Assembly (NCBI RefSeq): GCF_900103275.1
Contig: NZ_FNGP01000004.1
Span: 248,001-312,000, forward strand
Source of the DNA: Tessaracoccus oleiagri
GTDB taxonomy: Bacteria; Actinomycetota; Actinomycetes; Propionibacteriales; Propionibacteriaceae
DNA length: 64,000 bases
Reading direction: 5' to 3'
In this document: piece by piece, positions 1-8,727 of the stretch
Layout of the letters: each line of letters begins with the position of its first letter
How positions within the stretch are numbered: position 1 is the first letter of the stretch
Notes under the pieces: generated by a model
The model's input: only the letters and a program-made list of their open reading frames with translations
Database searches by the model: none
What the model was told of the DNA's origin: nothing
Program-made: the position numbers and the translations under genes

Positions 1-776
1 GTGGCGCCGAAGTACTGGGCGCGCTCGTCTCCACCCATGTGGGCGGTGAGGTCGTAGACGGGCGCGCTCGACGGCGGCGGGGCCGGGGGAGGCGGCATGG
101 CTCCCGGCAGCGGCGCGGAGTGCGGCGGCGGGGCCGGGGCACCGGAGGTCTCCGGGCCCGGGCGGACGCGCAGCGAGGGGAACGAGATCCCGTCGTCGAC
201 GCCCTCGAGGACCGAGAGCCGCGCCTTGACGAGGAAGTCGCGGTTGAGCGCGAAGATGTCGCAGGTCACGCGGCCGCGTTCGGTGAGCGGGGTCACCGTG
301 CCGTTGGTCTCGAACCGCAGGTGCTCGTTCGGGTCGTCGAGCGCGGGATCGAGGAGCAGGGGAGACTCGACGGTCAGCGGTTGTCCCTGCCTGGCGCGGC
401 GTCCCTGCACCGGGAACCGGGTGCCGCGGGCGCGGACGCAGTCGGCGCAGGCGGGATACAGGTTGGACCACTCGTAGGTCAGCCACCAGTACGACTCGAG
501 GTCGACGTCACCGGCGAGTCCCACTGCGCCCCAGGCCGGGCGATGGTGCGCGACGAGCGCCGAGTCGGAGCCCTGGGGCTCGAGACGGCGCTCGCAGTAG
601 GCGCAGGTCCCGTCGGTCATGGCGAGCAGCGCCTCGACCAGTTCGGGCTCACGGAGCACGGCGTCCGGTTCGGGCCCGCGCGTGCGCTTGTGGGACCAGG
701 CGCGCGCGAGCTCCCACGTCAGCCTCGCGCCCACCGCGCGGAGGACAGCCGGTTCCTCGGGCCGCACCAGACGCAT
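1..776 (-). CDS. HNH nuclease-like protein (TIGR02646/Septu PtuB-like), C-terminus beyond the window
   Basis: About 258 codons are visible and the reading frame stays open to the window edge. The N-terminal part looks like an HNH nuclease module: cysteine pairs C58/C61 (CAYCE) and C110/C113 (CADC), H77-H78, and the WWLTYEWSNL segment at 97-106, followed by FPV and PLLLDP...DDPNEHL. This layout is typical of the HNH proteins paired with AAA ATPases in Septu- and retron-type defence systems, but the asparagine usual after the second zinc pair (CxxCN) is V here. After about residue 205 comes a Pro/Ala-rich linker and then ordered sequence again (VYDLTAHMGG), so a second domain probably lies beyond the edge. 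The ATG at 776 has AAGGGGG 7 nt upstream. It lies 64 bp downstream of the P-ATPase gene on the same strand. Family membership is by motif memory; a defence role is inference. Confidence 0.6.
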   Translation of the reverse strand, partial: MRLVRPEEPAVLRAVGARLTWELARAWSHKRTRGPEPDAVLREPELVEALLAMTDGTCAYCERRLEPQGSDSALVAHHRPAWGAVGLAGDVDLESYWWLTYEWSNLYPACADCVRARGTRFPVQGRRARQGQPLTVESPLLLDPALDDPNEHLRFETNGTVTPLTERGRVTCDIFALNRDFLVKARLSVLEGVDDGISFPSLRVRPGPETSGAPAPPPHSAPLPGAMPPPPAPPPSSAPVYDLTAHMGGDERAQYFGA

Positions 777-818
777 GCCGCCACCCCCTTGGGCTGATTA
801 TCCTCCGGGGGCGGCGGC
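777..818 (-). promoter_or_regulatory. 12-bp hairpin abutting the start codon of the HNH gene
   Basis: Inverted repeat with arms at 777-788 and 807-818 (GGGGGCGGCGGC on the plus strand against GCCGCCACCCCC; 11 of 12 Watson-Crick plus one G-T) and an 18-nt loop. In the minus-strand mRNA the 3' arm ends directly before the ATG and contains the GGGGGTGG ribosome-binding region. The hairpin could mask translation start, or act as a weak U-less terminator for the upstream ATPase gene. Confidence 0.4.
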
Positions 819-840
819 GAGGGAAGGGTTTCCTGATCCT

Positions 841-2835
841 TCAGCCGGCGACGGATTCCTGCGCAGGGGCGGAGACCGTGGCTCGTCGCGACGCGGTCGC
901 GTCGGGACGGCCGTCGACGTGGCGCAGCAGGCGCATGGCGTTGAGGATGACCAAGAGGACCGACGCCTCGTGCACGAGCATGCCGACCGACATCGTGACA
1001 CCCCCTGCGAAGACCCCCGCGAGCAGCGCGACGACTGTCACCAGGGCGACCGCGATGTTCTGTCGCATGACGCGGACCGTGCGCTTCGCGAGCCCGATCG
1101 CCTCCGGGAGCTTGAGGAGGTCGTCGCCCATCAACGCGATGTCCGCCGTCTCGACGGCCACCGCGGAGCCGGCCGCACCCATCGCGGCGCCGATGTCCGC
1201 CGTGGCCAGCGCCGGGGCGTCGTTCACACCGTCGCCCACCATCGCGACGGTGTGTCCCTGGCTCTGGAGCTCCGCGACGCGCTCGAGCTTGTCCTCGGGC
1301 AGCAGCCCGGCGTGGACCTCGTCCACTCCCGCGGCCCTGCCGACGGCCTCCGCCACCAGCCGGGTGTCACCGGTGAGCATGACCACCCTGCCGACGCCGG
1401 CCCCGTGGAGGCGCCGCACCATCTCGGCGGCGTCCTCCCGGATGCGGTCGGCGACGCCGATGACGCCAACGACGCTGCTGCCCACGGCGACGATCATCGG
1501 GGTACGGCCCTCGGCGGCCAGTGTGCGAGCGGCCTCGGCGGCCTCGGCGTGGGGGGCGATGCCGAACTGGTCCAGCAGCGGGACGTTGCCGATCAGCACC
1601 CGATGCCCGTCGACGTGCGACACGATGCCCTTGCCGGGGACGGGCTCGACGTCGGTGGGGAGTCCGCGCGGTGCGAGGCCCTCCGCCGCCGCAGCCTCGA
1701 GCACGGGGCGGGCGAGTGGGTGCTCGGAGCCTGCCTCGGCGGCGGCCGCCCACCGGAGCACGTCGGCGCGGTCATGACCGGCCTGCAACACCACCACGTC
1801 GGTCAGTTCGGGCCGGCCCTCGGTGAGGGTGCCGGTCTTGTCGAGCGCGACGACGTCGATCCTCGCGGATGCCTCCAGGTACTCGCCGCCCTTGATGAGG
1901 ATGCCGTTCCTCGCGGCACGCCCGATGCCGGCGACGATCGCCACCGGGATGGAGATCACCAGGGCACCGGGGCAACCGATGACCAGCAGCGTCAGGGCGA
2001 GGACGACGTCCTGGGTGACCAGCCCGGTCACCAGCGCGAGCAGGAACACGGCAGGCGTGTACCAGGTGGAGAACCGGTCGATGAACGCCTGGGTCCTCGC
2101 CTTGGCGTCCTGGGCCTCCTCGACCCGGTGGATGATCCGCGCGAGGGTGGTGTCGGCGCCGACGCCCGTGGCGACGACCTGCAGGAAGCCGCCGCGGGAG
2201 ACGGTGCCGGCGAAGACGCGGTCGTTCTCCGCCTTCTCCACCGGGATCGACTCGCCGGTGATCGACGCCTCGTCGATCGCGCCGGTCCCGGCGACCACCG
2301 TCCCGTCGACGGGCACCTTCGCCCCGTTCTTCACGAGCACCACCTCGCCCACGCCCACCTCGGACGCGGGGACCTCGACCTGTTCGCCGTCGCGCATGAC
2401 GATCGCGCTGTCCGGCGCCACCGCGATGAGCTCGGCGAGTGCCGAGCGGGTCTTGTTCAGGGTGGCGGCCTCCAGCGCGTGGCCGATGGCGAACAGGAAC
2501 GTGACCGCCGCCGACTCCCAGAAGTTGCCGATGACGATGGCGCCGATCGCCGCCACGGAGACGAGGAGGTCGATGCTGAGCTGCCGGAGCAGGAGGCCCC
2601 GCACCGCCTTCACCGCGATGCCGTAGCCGGCGACGATCGCGGCGGCGAGCATCAGGGCATCCGCGACGGTGAAGACGGGCGAGCCCGTGGCGTGCTCGGC
2701 GGCGTCCAGCCACCACTGCCCCGTGAGGACGGCGTCCGTGCCCGCACGGTCGACGACCCAGGACGCGACGATGAGGAGGCCCGAGACGGCCGGCACCCCC
2801 CACCTCCCGCGCACCCACTGGTGGATCCTGTTCAT
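841..2835 (-). CDS. P1B-type heavy-metal translocating ATPase with CPG motif
   Basis: 664 residues. A P-type ATPase that would move a metal ion across the membrane using ATP. Visible motifs are TGES (193-196, actuator domain), the membrane motif CPG at 288-290, the phosphorylated Asp in DKTGT (D332), SEHPLARP (nucleotide-domain HP locus) and GDGVND. Hydrophobic helices lie before and after the actuator and at the C-terminus. There is no N-terminal CxxC metal-binding domain; the protein begins almost at the first helix. The intramembrane motif is CPG rather than the CPC, SPC or CPH of well-studied subgroups, so the transported metal cannot be named. The ATG at 2835 has AAGGGAAG upstream. A CRP/FNR-like dyad precedes its promoter. 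Confidence 0.9.
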   Translation of the reverse strand: MNRIHQWVRGRWGVPAVSGLLIVASWVVDRAGTDAVLTGQWWLDAAEHATGSPVFTVADALMLAAAIVAGYGIAVKAVRGLLLRQLSIDLLVSVAAIGAIVIGNFWESAAVTFLFAIGHALEAATLNKTRSALAELIAVAPDSAIVMRDGEQVEVPASEVGVGEVVLVKNGAKVPVDGTVVAGTGAIDEASITGESIPVEKAENDRVFAGTVSRGGFLQVVATGVGADTTLARIIHRVEEAQDAKARTQAFIDRFSTWYTPAVFLLALVTGLVTQDVVLALTLLVIGCPGALVISIPVAIVAGIGRAARNGILIKGGEYLEASARIDVVALDKTGTLTEGRPELTDVVVLQAGHDRADVLRWAAAAEAGSEHPLARPVLEAAAAEGLAPRGLPTDVEPVPGKGIVSHVDGHRVLIGNVPLLDQFGIAPHAEAAEAARTLAAEGRTPMIVAVGSSVVGVIGVADRIREDAAEMVRRLHGAGVGRVVMLTGDTRLVAEAVGRAAGVDEVHAGLLPEDKLERVAELQSQGHTVAMVGDGVNDAPALATADIGAAMGAAGSAVAVETADIALMGDDLLKLPEAIGLAKRTVRVMRQNIAVALVTVVALLAGVFAGGVTMSVGMLVHEASVLLVILNAMRLLRHVDGRPDATASRRATVSAPAQESVAG

Positions 2836-2871
2836 GGTTCTTCCCTTTCATTCACGCTTGCTGATGCCTCG

Positions 2872-2914
2872 AAGCTACGAGCGATCGCCGGTGCGCTCCA
2901 TGACCTGGATCAAT
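2872..2914 (-). promoter_or_regulatory. P-ATPase promoter with CRP/FNR-like dyad near -41.5
   Basis: On the minus strand TAGCTT (2877-2872) is a reasonable -10 box, placing transcription start near 2865. Upstream, TTGATCCAGGTCAT (2913-2900) matches the FNR-type consensus TTGAT-N4-ATCAA at 8 of 10 positions. Its centre is about 41.5 bp from the inferred start, the classic position for an activator of the CRP/FNR family. No experimental support. Confidence 0.35.
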
Positions 2915-2946
2915 CGAGCGGGGCGCCGGCGGTAGGGTGGCTGACC

Positions 2947-3753
2947 GTGGCCCTACTGATCCCGATGGAGGACGTGGCGGACCGGCGGCTCGAGGAGTTC
3001 GCCCGGCTCCGCGACTCGCAGCTCCGCACGAGGCTCGAGACCGAGCGGGGGCTCTTCGTGGCCGAGGGGGAGAAGATCATCCGACGCGCGGTGGAGGCGG
3101 GCTGCCGTCCCAGCGCCTTCCTCCTCACTCCCCGCTGGCGCACCACCCTCGTCGACGTGCTGGACGGCTTCCCGGACGTCCCCTGCTACGTCGGGACCGA
3201 GGCCATGATCGAGGCGGTCAGCGGATTCCACGTCCATCGGGGCGCCCTCGGCACGTTCCACCGGCCGGCCCCGCCGTCGTGGGCGGAGCTCCTGGCGACG
3301 GACCGCCTCGTCGTGACCCAGGGCCTGGTGGACCACGCCAACCTCGGCTCGATCGTCCGCATCGCCGCGGCGCTCGGGTGGGGCGGCCTCGTCGTGAGCG
3401 AGACCTGCGCGGACCCCCTGTACCGACGCAGCATCAAGGCCTCCATGGGCTCGGCCCTCCAACTGCCATGGCGCCGCATGGACGACGACACGACCGACCT
3501 GCGCCGCATCAGGGAGGCCGGTTTCACGCTCGTGGCCACGACGCTCGGCGACGACGCCGTGCCGCTTGAGACCGTGCCGCCGGGCGGGAGGCTCGCGCTG
3601 CTCCTCGGCAACGAGGGACACGGCCTGCCGGATGCCTGGCAGAGGGAGGCCGACGTGCGCGTCACCATCCCCATGGCTCGCGGTGTCGACTCGCTGAACG
3701 TGGCGGCCGCCGCCGCGATCTGCGCCTACGAGCTGCGGCCCACCGCGCCGTGA
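2947..3753 (+). CDS. TrmH/SpoU-family RNA 2'-O-methyltransferase
   Basis: 268 residues. SPOUT-fold enzyme expected to methylate a ribose 2'-OH in rRNA or tRNA using S-adenosylmethionine. The N-terminal part (RRLEEFARLRD..., GLFVAEGEKIIRRAVEAG) resembles the RNA-binding substrate domain of TsnR/RlmB-type enzymes. The C-terminal SpoU domain shows the three usual motifs: DHANLGSIVRIAAALG, ALLLGNEGHGLP and IPMARGVDSLNVAAAAAI. The GTG at 2947 follows TAGGGT at 2933-2938, 8 nt upstream, so translation is probably leaderless. The ATG at 2965 is an alternative. The stop overlaps the longest possible start of the next frame, but that gene's own start is further on. The exact RNA target cannot be told from sequence. 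Confidence 0.85.
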   Translation: MALLIPMEDVADRRLEEFARLRDSQLRTRLETERGLFVAEGEKIIRRAVEAGCRPSAFLLTPRWRTTLVDVLDGFPDVPCYVGTEAMIEAVSGFHVHRGALGTFHRPAPPSWAELLATDRLVVTQGLVDHANLGSIVRIAAALGWGGLVVSETCADPLYRRSIKASMGSALQLPWRRMDDDTTDLRRIREAGFTLVATTLGDDAVPLETVPPGGRLALLLGNEGHGLPDAWQREADVRVTIPMARGVDSLNVAAAAAICAYELRPTAP

Positions 3754-3839
3754 GCGGCGCAGGCGACCCCGGCGCCGGTAGGATCGCCGGCGACCAGGCC
3801 GCGTCCGACGCGGAGCGGACCACTCGACGAGGAGGAGAC

Positions 3840-4982
3840 GTGGAGGCAATCCCGGCAACGCCCGCCTTCGGCCGGCTTCTGGACGGCCTGCGCGATTCGT
3901 TGGAGGAACTCGCGGAGCAGACCTGCGCCCACATCTACCGGGACGTCGAGAGCTACGAGCGCATCACTAGGGAGGCGCTCCGTTCGGCGGTGGCGCGCAA
4001 CCTCCGGACCGCGCTCAACGCCCTCCAGCACGAACTGGTCCCGAGGCCGGAGACGCTCGACGACGCCGCCCAGACCGCCTACGAGCGCTACCAGGAGGGC
4101 GTCCCGGTCGAGGACATCGTGCGCGGCTTCCGGATCTCGATCTCCCTCATCAACGAGCGGTTCGTCGACCTGGCGGTCTCCCTCGGGCTGCCGGCCCAGC
4201 TCACGGTCCGCGGCTCCCGCGTCATGTGGGGGGTCGGTGACGCGTTCACCACCCGCATCATCACCGAGTACCACGCCCTCGAGGTGGACGCCGCGCTCCG
4301 CAACGCCCAACGCAGGATCGAACTCGTGCACCGGCTGCTGGCGGGCGACGTGCCTGCGGAGGCGGTGAAGCTGGGCATCGATCCGGGGCGGCAGTACGCC
4401 GCGCTGCGCGCCGAGCTCCCCGCGGGGGCGCACGCGGAGTCGGTCCGCCAGCGGCTGGAGGCCCGGGGCTCCCGCGGCACGCATCGCGCGCTGGTCGTCG
4501 CGGAGGCCGGTCAGTGCCTCGGCATAGTCGTCACCCGCCCGGAGATCGAGGGCGTACCCGTGGGCCTCGGGCCGTTCGTGAGCCCCGACGAGTTGCCCCG
4601 CTCGGACCGGACCGCGCGGCAGGCGCTGAAGCTGGCCCAGCGGCTCGGGCGCGACGGCGTGCAGTCGGTGGAGGACCTCGGGTGGCGGCTGGCGGCGGTG
4701 TCCCGGCCCGACGTCTGGCAGGCGTACTACGAACAGTTCCTCGCGCCCGTGCTCGAGCAGGGCGCGTTCGGTGAGGAGATTCTCGCCACCGTCCGCGCGT
4801 GGCTCGCCAACGGGCACAGCGTCCAGCGCACGGCGGAGGCGCTCACCGTCCACGTGAACACGGTCCGCTACCGCCTCCGGAGGTACGAGGACCTCACCCT
4901 CGCGGCGCTCGACGACGCCGACGACGTGGTGGCCATCACCTGGGCCCTCGAGCTGGGCGACCCGTCCTCCTACGCGTTGTAG
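3840..4982 (+). CDS. PucR/CdaR-type transcriptional regulator
   Basis: 380 residues. The C-terminal 45 or so residues form a PucR-type helix-turn-helix (ATVRAWLANGHSVQRTAEAL, HVNTVRYRLRRYEDLT). The long N-terminal part (VESYERITREALRSAV, YQEGVPVEDIVRGFRISI) resembles the sensory region of PucR-like regulators and would receive a metabolic signal that is not identifiable here. The GTG at 3840 is chosen because GGAGGAG lies 3-9 nt upstream; the open frame extends back to 3750 but that stretch has no ribosome-binding site. The gene precedes the ketone-body operon in the same direction, which suggests that it controls it. Confidence 0.85.
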   Translation: MEAIPATPAFGRLLDGLRDSLEELAEQTCAHIYRDVESYERITREALRSAVARNLRTALNALQHELVPRPETLDDAAQTAYERYQEGVPVEDIVRGFRISISLINERFVDLAVSLGLPAQLTVRGSRVMWGVGDAFTTRIITEYHALEVDAALRNAQRRIELVHRLLAGDVPAEAVKLGIDPGRQYAALRAELPAGAHAESVRQRLEARGSRGTHRALVVAEAGQCLGIVVTRPEIEGVPVGLGPFVSPDELPRSDRTARQALKLAQRLGRDGVQSVEDLGWRLAAVSRPDVWQAYYEQFLAPVLEQGAFGEEILATVRAWLANGHSVQRTAEALTVHVNTVRYRLRRYEDLTLAALDDADDVVAITWALELGDPSSYAL

Positions 4983-5149
4983 GAACGTCCAACGAGGCGG
5001 GGCCCAATGGTGTCGTTTCGTCCGTAGACCCCGGGTTGTCCGGTCAATAGCCTTCTGCGTGAGGCAACCAGTTGGAGGACCGAACGACGTCGTCGGGTGG
5101 CTCCGGATGGTTGCCCATCTCCCCCCCAACAACAACAGAAGGGCCAGAG

Positions 5150-5866
5150 ATGGCGAAGGTCAGAGATGACATTGCGCCCGTGCTCGCCGAGATCCTCCGC
5201 GATGGGATGACCATCGCCGTCGGCGGTTTCGGATTGTGCGGCATTCCCACCGACCTGATCAAGGTCGTGCGCGAGGTGGGGGTCAAGGACCTCACGATCG
5301 TGTCCAACAACCTGGGCATCGACGGCAAGGGCCTGGGCCTGCTGCTGGAGAACAACCAGATCAGCAAGGTGCTCGCGAGCTACGTCGGCGAGAACAAGCT
5401 GTTCATGCAGCAGTACATCGACGGGCAACTGGACGTCGAGTTCGTGCCGCAGGGCACGCTCGCCGAGCGCCTCCGGGCCGGCGGCTCCGGCATCCCCGGC
5501 TTCTACACGAAGACGGGCGTTGGGACGATCGTCGCCGACGGCAAGCCGACAGCCGAATTCGACGGCGAGACGTACGTCCTCGAGCGGGGCATCGTCGCCG
5601 ACGTCGCCCTCGTGCACGCCCACACCGCCGACTTCGACGGCAACCTCGTCTACCGTCGCACGGCCCGCAACTTCAACCCGCTGGCTGCCATGGCAGGGAA
5701 GGTCACCTTCGCCGAGGCCGAGCAACTGGTCGGGCACGGCGGCATCGATCCCGACGCGATCCACACCCCGGGCGTCTACGTGCACCACGTCGTGCGCGCC
5801 GTCAGCCCCACCGACATCGAGCAGCGCACCGTCCGTCCCCGCGCGGCCGTGCTTCAGGAGGTCTGA
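5150..5866 (+). CDS. scoA: 3-oxoacid CoA-transferase subunit A
   Basis: 238 residues. Alpha subunit of a family I CoA-transferase that moves CoA from succinyl-CoA or acetyl-CoA onto acetoacetate. The N-terminal glycine-rich segment [19 protein letters not shown] is the family signature, and [16 protein letters not shown] and GTIVADGKP...FDGETYVLE are typical. The ATG at 5150 is preceded by AGAAGGG. It is followed after 2 nt by subunit B. A family I acetate/butyrate-type transferase is the main alternative; the dehydrogenase and thiolase downstream favour acetoacetate. Confidence 0.9.
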   Translation: MAKVRDDIAPVLAEILRDGMTIAVGGFGLCGIPTDLIKVVREVGVKDLTIVSNNLGIDGKGLGLLLENNQISKVLASYVGENKLFMQQYIDGQLDVEFVPQGTLAERLRAGGSGIPGFYTKTGVGTIVADGKPTAEFDGETYVLERGIVADVALVHAHTADFDGNLVYRRTARNFNPLAAMAGKVTFAEAEQLVGHGGIDPDAIHTPGVYVHHVVRAVSPTDIEQRTVRPRAAVLQEV

Positions 5867-5868
5867 CC

Positions 5869-6528
5869 ATGAGCTGGACACGTGAAGAGATGGCCGCGAT
5901 CGCGGCGTCCGAACTCACCGACGGCGACTACGTGAACCTCGGCATCGGCATGCCGACGCTGGTGGCCAACCACCTGCCCGACGGCGTCCGCGTCATCCTG
6001 CAGAGCGAGAACGGCATCCTCGGCACCGGCCCGTTCCCGTACGAGGGCGACGAGGACCCGGACCTCATTAACGCCGGCAAGCAGACCGTGACGCTGCTCC
6101 CCGGCGCCGCGATCTTCGACTCCGCCACCTCCTTCGGCATGATCCGGGGCGGCAAGATGGCCGCCGCCATCCTCGGCGCCATGCAGGTGTCGGGCACCGG
6201 CGACCTCGCCAACTGGCAGATCCCCGGCAAGCTCGTCAAGGGCATGGGCGGCGCCATGGACCTGGTCGCCGGCACGCGTCGCGTCATCGTCATGACCGAG
6301 CACGTGGCCAAGGACGGCACCCCGAAGATCGTCCGCGAGTGCTCGCTGCCGCTCACCGGAGTGGGCGTCGTCGACCGCATCATCACCGACATCGCCGTCT
6401 TCGACGTGACCGGGGACGGACTGGTCCTGCGCCGCCTCGCCCCCGGCGTCTCCGAGGACGAGGTGCGCGAGAAGACCGAGGCGTCCTTCGACATCGAGCT
6501 CGTCGGCGCGGAGGCGGCCGCGGTATGA
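5869..6528 (+). CDS. scoB: 3-oxoacid CoA-transferase subunit B
   Basis: 219 residues. Beta subunit carrying the catalytic glutamate that forms the glutamyl-CoA thioester, visible in [26 protein letters not shown] near the N-terminus and [22 protein letters not shown] are family hallmarks. An AGGAGG sequence in the end of scoA serves as ribosome-binding site. The last codons overlap the permease start (ATGA), so the three genes are translationally coupled. Confidence 0.92.
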   Translation: MSWTREEMAAIAASELTDGDYVNLGIGMPTLVANHLPDGVRVILQSENGILGTGPFPYEGDEDPDLINAGKQTVTLLPGAAIFDSATSFGMIRGGKMAAAILGAMQVSGTGDLANWQIPGKLVKGMGGAMDLVAGTRRVIVMTEHVAKDGTPKIVRECSLPLTGVGVVDRIITDIAVFDVTGDGLVLRRLAPGVSEDEVREKTEASFDIELVGAEAAAV

Positions 6529-7937
6529 CGCTCTATTCGCTGGTCGTCGTCATCGCCGCGCTCGGCTTCCTCATGTTCATGGCCTACAAGGGCCACAGCG
6601 TCATCCTCTTCGCGCCGATCGCGGCGATGGGCGCGGTCCTGCTGACCGCACCCGACCTGGTGGCGCCGATCTTCTCCGGGCTGTTCATGGACCGGATGGT
6701 CGGGTTCATCAAGAGCTACTTCCCCGTGTTCCTACTCGGGGCGCTGTTCGGGAAGCTCATGGAGATCTCGGGGTATGCGAGATCCATCGTCACCGCGGTC
6801 ATCAAGGTCGTCGGCGCGCGCAACGCGATGCTGACCATCGTGCTGGTCGGCGCGGTGCTCACCTACGGCGGCGTCTCGCTGTTCGTCGTGGTGTTCGCCG
6901 TCTACCCGTTCGCCGCCGAGATGTTCCGCCAGGGCGACATCCCCAAGCGCCTCATCCCCGGCACCATCGCGCTCGGCGCCTTCACGTTCACCATGGACGC
7001 CATCCCTGGCACGCCGCAGATCCAGAACATCATCCCCACCACGTTCTTCGGCACCACCGCCTACGCCGCACCCATCCTGGGCACGGTGGGCGGCATCCTG
7101 GTGTTCATCGTCGGGATGCTCTACCTCGAACGGCAGCGACGCAAGGCCGCGGCCAAGGGAGAGGGCTACGGGGAGGGCCACATCAACGAGCCCGTCGCGC
7201 ACCTTCGCGAGGGGGACAAGCTTCCCCACCCGCTGCTCGCGCTCACCCCGCTCCTCATCGTCGGCGTGGTCAACCTGGTGCTGACGAACCTGATCCCGCG
7301 CCTGTTCGGCGAGGAGACGACGTTCCAGTCCACCGTGGTCGGCGAGCCGAAGCCGGTGACCGTCGCGACCGCGGCGAACGTGGCGATCTGGTCCGTCCTC
7401 GGTGCCTTGCTCCTGGCGATCCTGTTCGTGGTCGTCGCGGCCTTCGGGACGATCCGCCGGCACTTCACGGAGGACGTCAAGCCGGCCATCGCCGGTTCGC
7501 TCCTGGCCACGCTCAACACCGCGTCCGAGTACGGCTTCGGCGCCGTGATCGCCTCGCTCGCCGGCTTCAAGATCGTCGCCGAGGGGCTCACCGCGATCCC
7601 GGACCCACTGGTGCGGGAGGCCGTCACGGTCACCTCGCTCGCCGGCATCACCGGTTCCGCCTCGGGAGGCATGAGCATCGCCCTCGGTGCGATGGCGGAC
7701 ACCTTCGTCGACGCGGCCAACGCGGTGGGCATCCCGATGGACGTCCTGCACCGGGTCGCATCCATGGCCTCCGGCGGCATGGACACCCTCCCGCACAACG
7801 GCGCGGTGATCACGCTGCTGGCCGTCACCGGCCTCACCCACAAGTCCTCCTACAAGGACATCTTTGCCATGACCATCATCAAGACACTCGCCGTTTTCGT
7901 CATCATCGGCCTCTACTACGCCACCGGCCTCGTCTGA
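6525..7937 (+). CDS. GntP-family permease, probably for 3-hydroxybutyrate/acetoacetate
   Basis: 470 residues with about 12 hydrophobic segments. It belongs to the gluconate permease (GntP) family of proton symporters, as suggested by [41 protein letters not shown] and [14 protein letters not shown] hydrophilic loop lies near residues 205-235 ([20 protein letters not shown]). The start overlaps the scoB stop. The operon context (CoA-transferase before it, hydroxybutyrate dehydrogenase and thiolase after it) points to import of a short hydroxy- or keto-acid rather than gluconate; that substrate is inferred. Confidence 0.85.
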   Translation: MTLYSLVVVIAALGFLMFMAYKGHSVILFAPIAAMGAVLLTAPDLVAPIFSGLFMDRMVGFIKSYFPVFLLGALFGKLMEISGYARSIVTAVIKVVGARNAMLTIVLVGAVLTYGGVSLFVVVFAVYPFAAEMFRQGDIPKRLIPGTIALGAFTFTMDAIPGTPQIQNIIPTTFFGTTAYAAPILGTVGGILVFIVGMLYLERQRRKAAAKGEGYGEGHINEPVAHLREGDKLPHPLLALTPLLIVGVVNLVLTNLIPRLFGEETTFQSTVVGEPKPVTVATAANVAIWSVLGALLLAILFVVVAAFGTIRRHFTEDVKPAIAGSLLATLNTASEYGFGAVIASLAGFKIVAEGLTAIPDPLVREAVTVTSLAGITGSASGGMSIALGAMADTFVDAANAVGIPMDVLHRVASMASGGMDTLPHNGAVITLLAVTGLTHKSSYKDIFAMTIIKTLAVFVIIGLYYATGLV

Positions 7938-7951
7938 AAGGGACCAACACC

Positions 7952-8713
7952 ATGAGCATCTACGAGAACTACCACGACGGGCGCCGGGCGCTCGTGACCG
8001 GGGCGGCCTCGGGCATCGGCCGCGCCACCGCCATCAAGCTCGCCGAGGCGGGCGCCCACGTCGTCGCCGTGGACATGAACGCCGAGGGCCTGGCCGCACT
8101 CGAGGCGGAGGTGCAGGGCATCGAGCCCATCACCTGCGACCTCTCCGACTACGACGCCATCGGCGAACTGCCCAAGGACATCGACATCCTCGTCAACGTC
8201 GCCGGCATCCAGACCGTCGCCCCGATCCAGGACTTCCCGGTCGAGCGGTTCGAGCTGATCATGCGCGTCATGCTGCACGCCCCCTGGTACCTGATCCGGC
8301 AGACCGTGCCGCACATGTACTCGAAGAACTGGGGACGCATCGTCAACCTCTCCTCGGCCCACGGCCTGCGCGCCTCGGAGTTCAAGTCGGCGTACGTCAC
8401 CGCCAAGCACGGGCTCGAGGGCCTCTCCAAGGTCGTCGCGCTCGAGGGCGCCCCGTACGGCGTCACCAGCACCACGGTGAACCCCGCCTACGTGCGCACC
8501 CCGCTCGTCGAGAAGCAGATCGCCGACCAGGCCAAGGTGCACAACATGCCCGAGGACGAGGTGGTCGCCAAGATCATGCTGGCCCGCGCCCACGTCAAGC
8601 GGCTCATCGAGCCCGAAGAAGTGGCCGAGCTCGCACTGTTCCTCACCGGTCCAGCCTCGGCGTCGATGAGCGGGTGCTCGTACCCGATCGACGGCGCCTG
8701 GACCTCGTACTGA
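7952..8713 (+). CDS. 3-hydroxybutyrate dehydrogenase (SDR family)
   Basis: 253 residues. A classical short-chain dehydrogenase expected to oxidise 3-hydroxybutyrate to acetoacetate with NAD. The cofactor loop TGAASGIGRAT is near residue 16, with acidic VAVDM at the end of beta2 (NAD preference). The catalytic Ser (NLSSAHGL) and Tyr/Lys pair (SAYVTAKHGLEG) are present. The long NPAYVRTPLVEKQI loop and the C-terminal GCSYPIDGAWTSY fit bacterial D-3-hydroxybutyrate dehydrogenases. AAAGGGA precedes the ATG. Operon position between permease and thiolase supports the assignment. Confidence 0.88.
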   Translation: MSIYENYHDGRRALVTGAASGIGRATAIKLAEAGAHVVAVDMNAEGLAALEAEVQGIEPITCDLSDYDAIGELPKDIDILVNVAGIQTVAPIQDFPVERFELIMRVMLHAPWYLIRQTVPHMYSKNWGRIVNLSSAHGLRASEFKSAYVTAKHGLEGLSKVVALEGAPYGVTSTTVNPAYVRTPLVEKQIADQAKVHNMPEDEVVAKIMLARAHVKRLIEPEEVAELALFLTGPASASMSGCSYPIDGAWTSY

Positions 8714-8727
8714 GCGGGCGGCACACG

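Noticed and set aside
798-1001. Small minus-strand frame within the P-ATPase gene
   Set aside because: Alternative frame of the ATPase with no start signal or motif.
619-2946. Very long plus-strand open frame running into the methyltransferase gene
   Set aside because: It is the antisense of the P-ATPase gene, rich in Arg, Gly, Asp and His; only the part from 2947 shows a real family and a start signal.
4983-5149. Structured RNA between the PucR-type gene and scoA
   Set aside because: Only short, weak inverted repeats; likely just promoter and operator.
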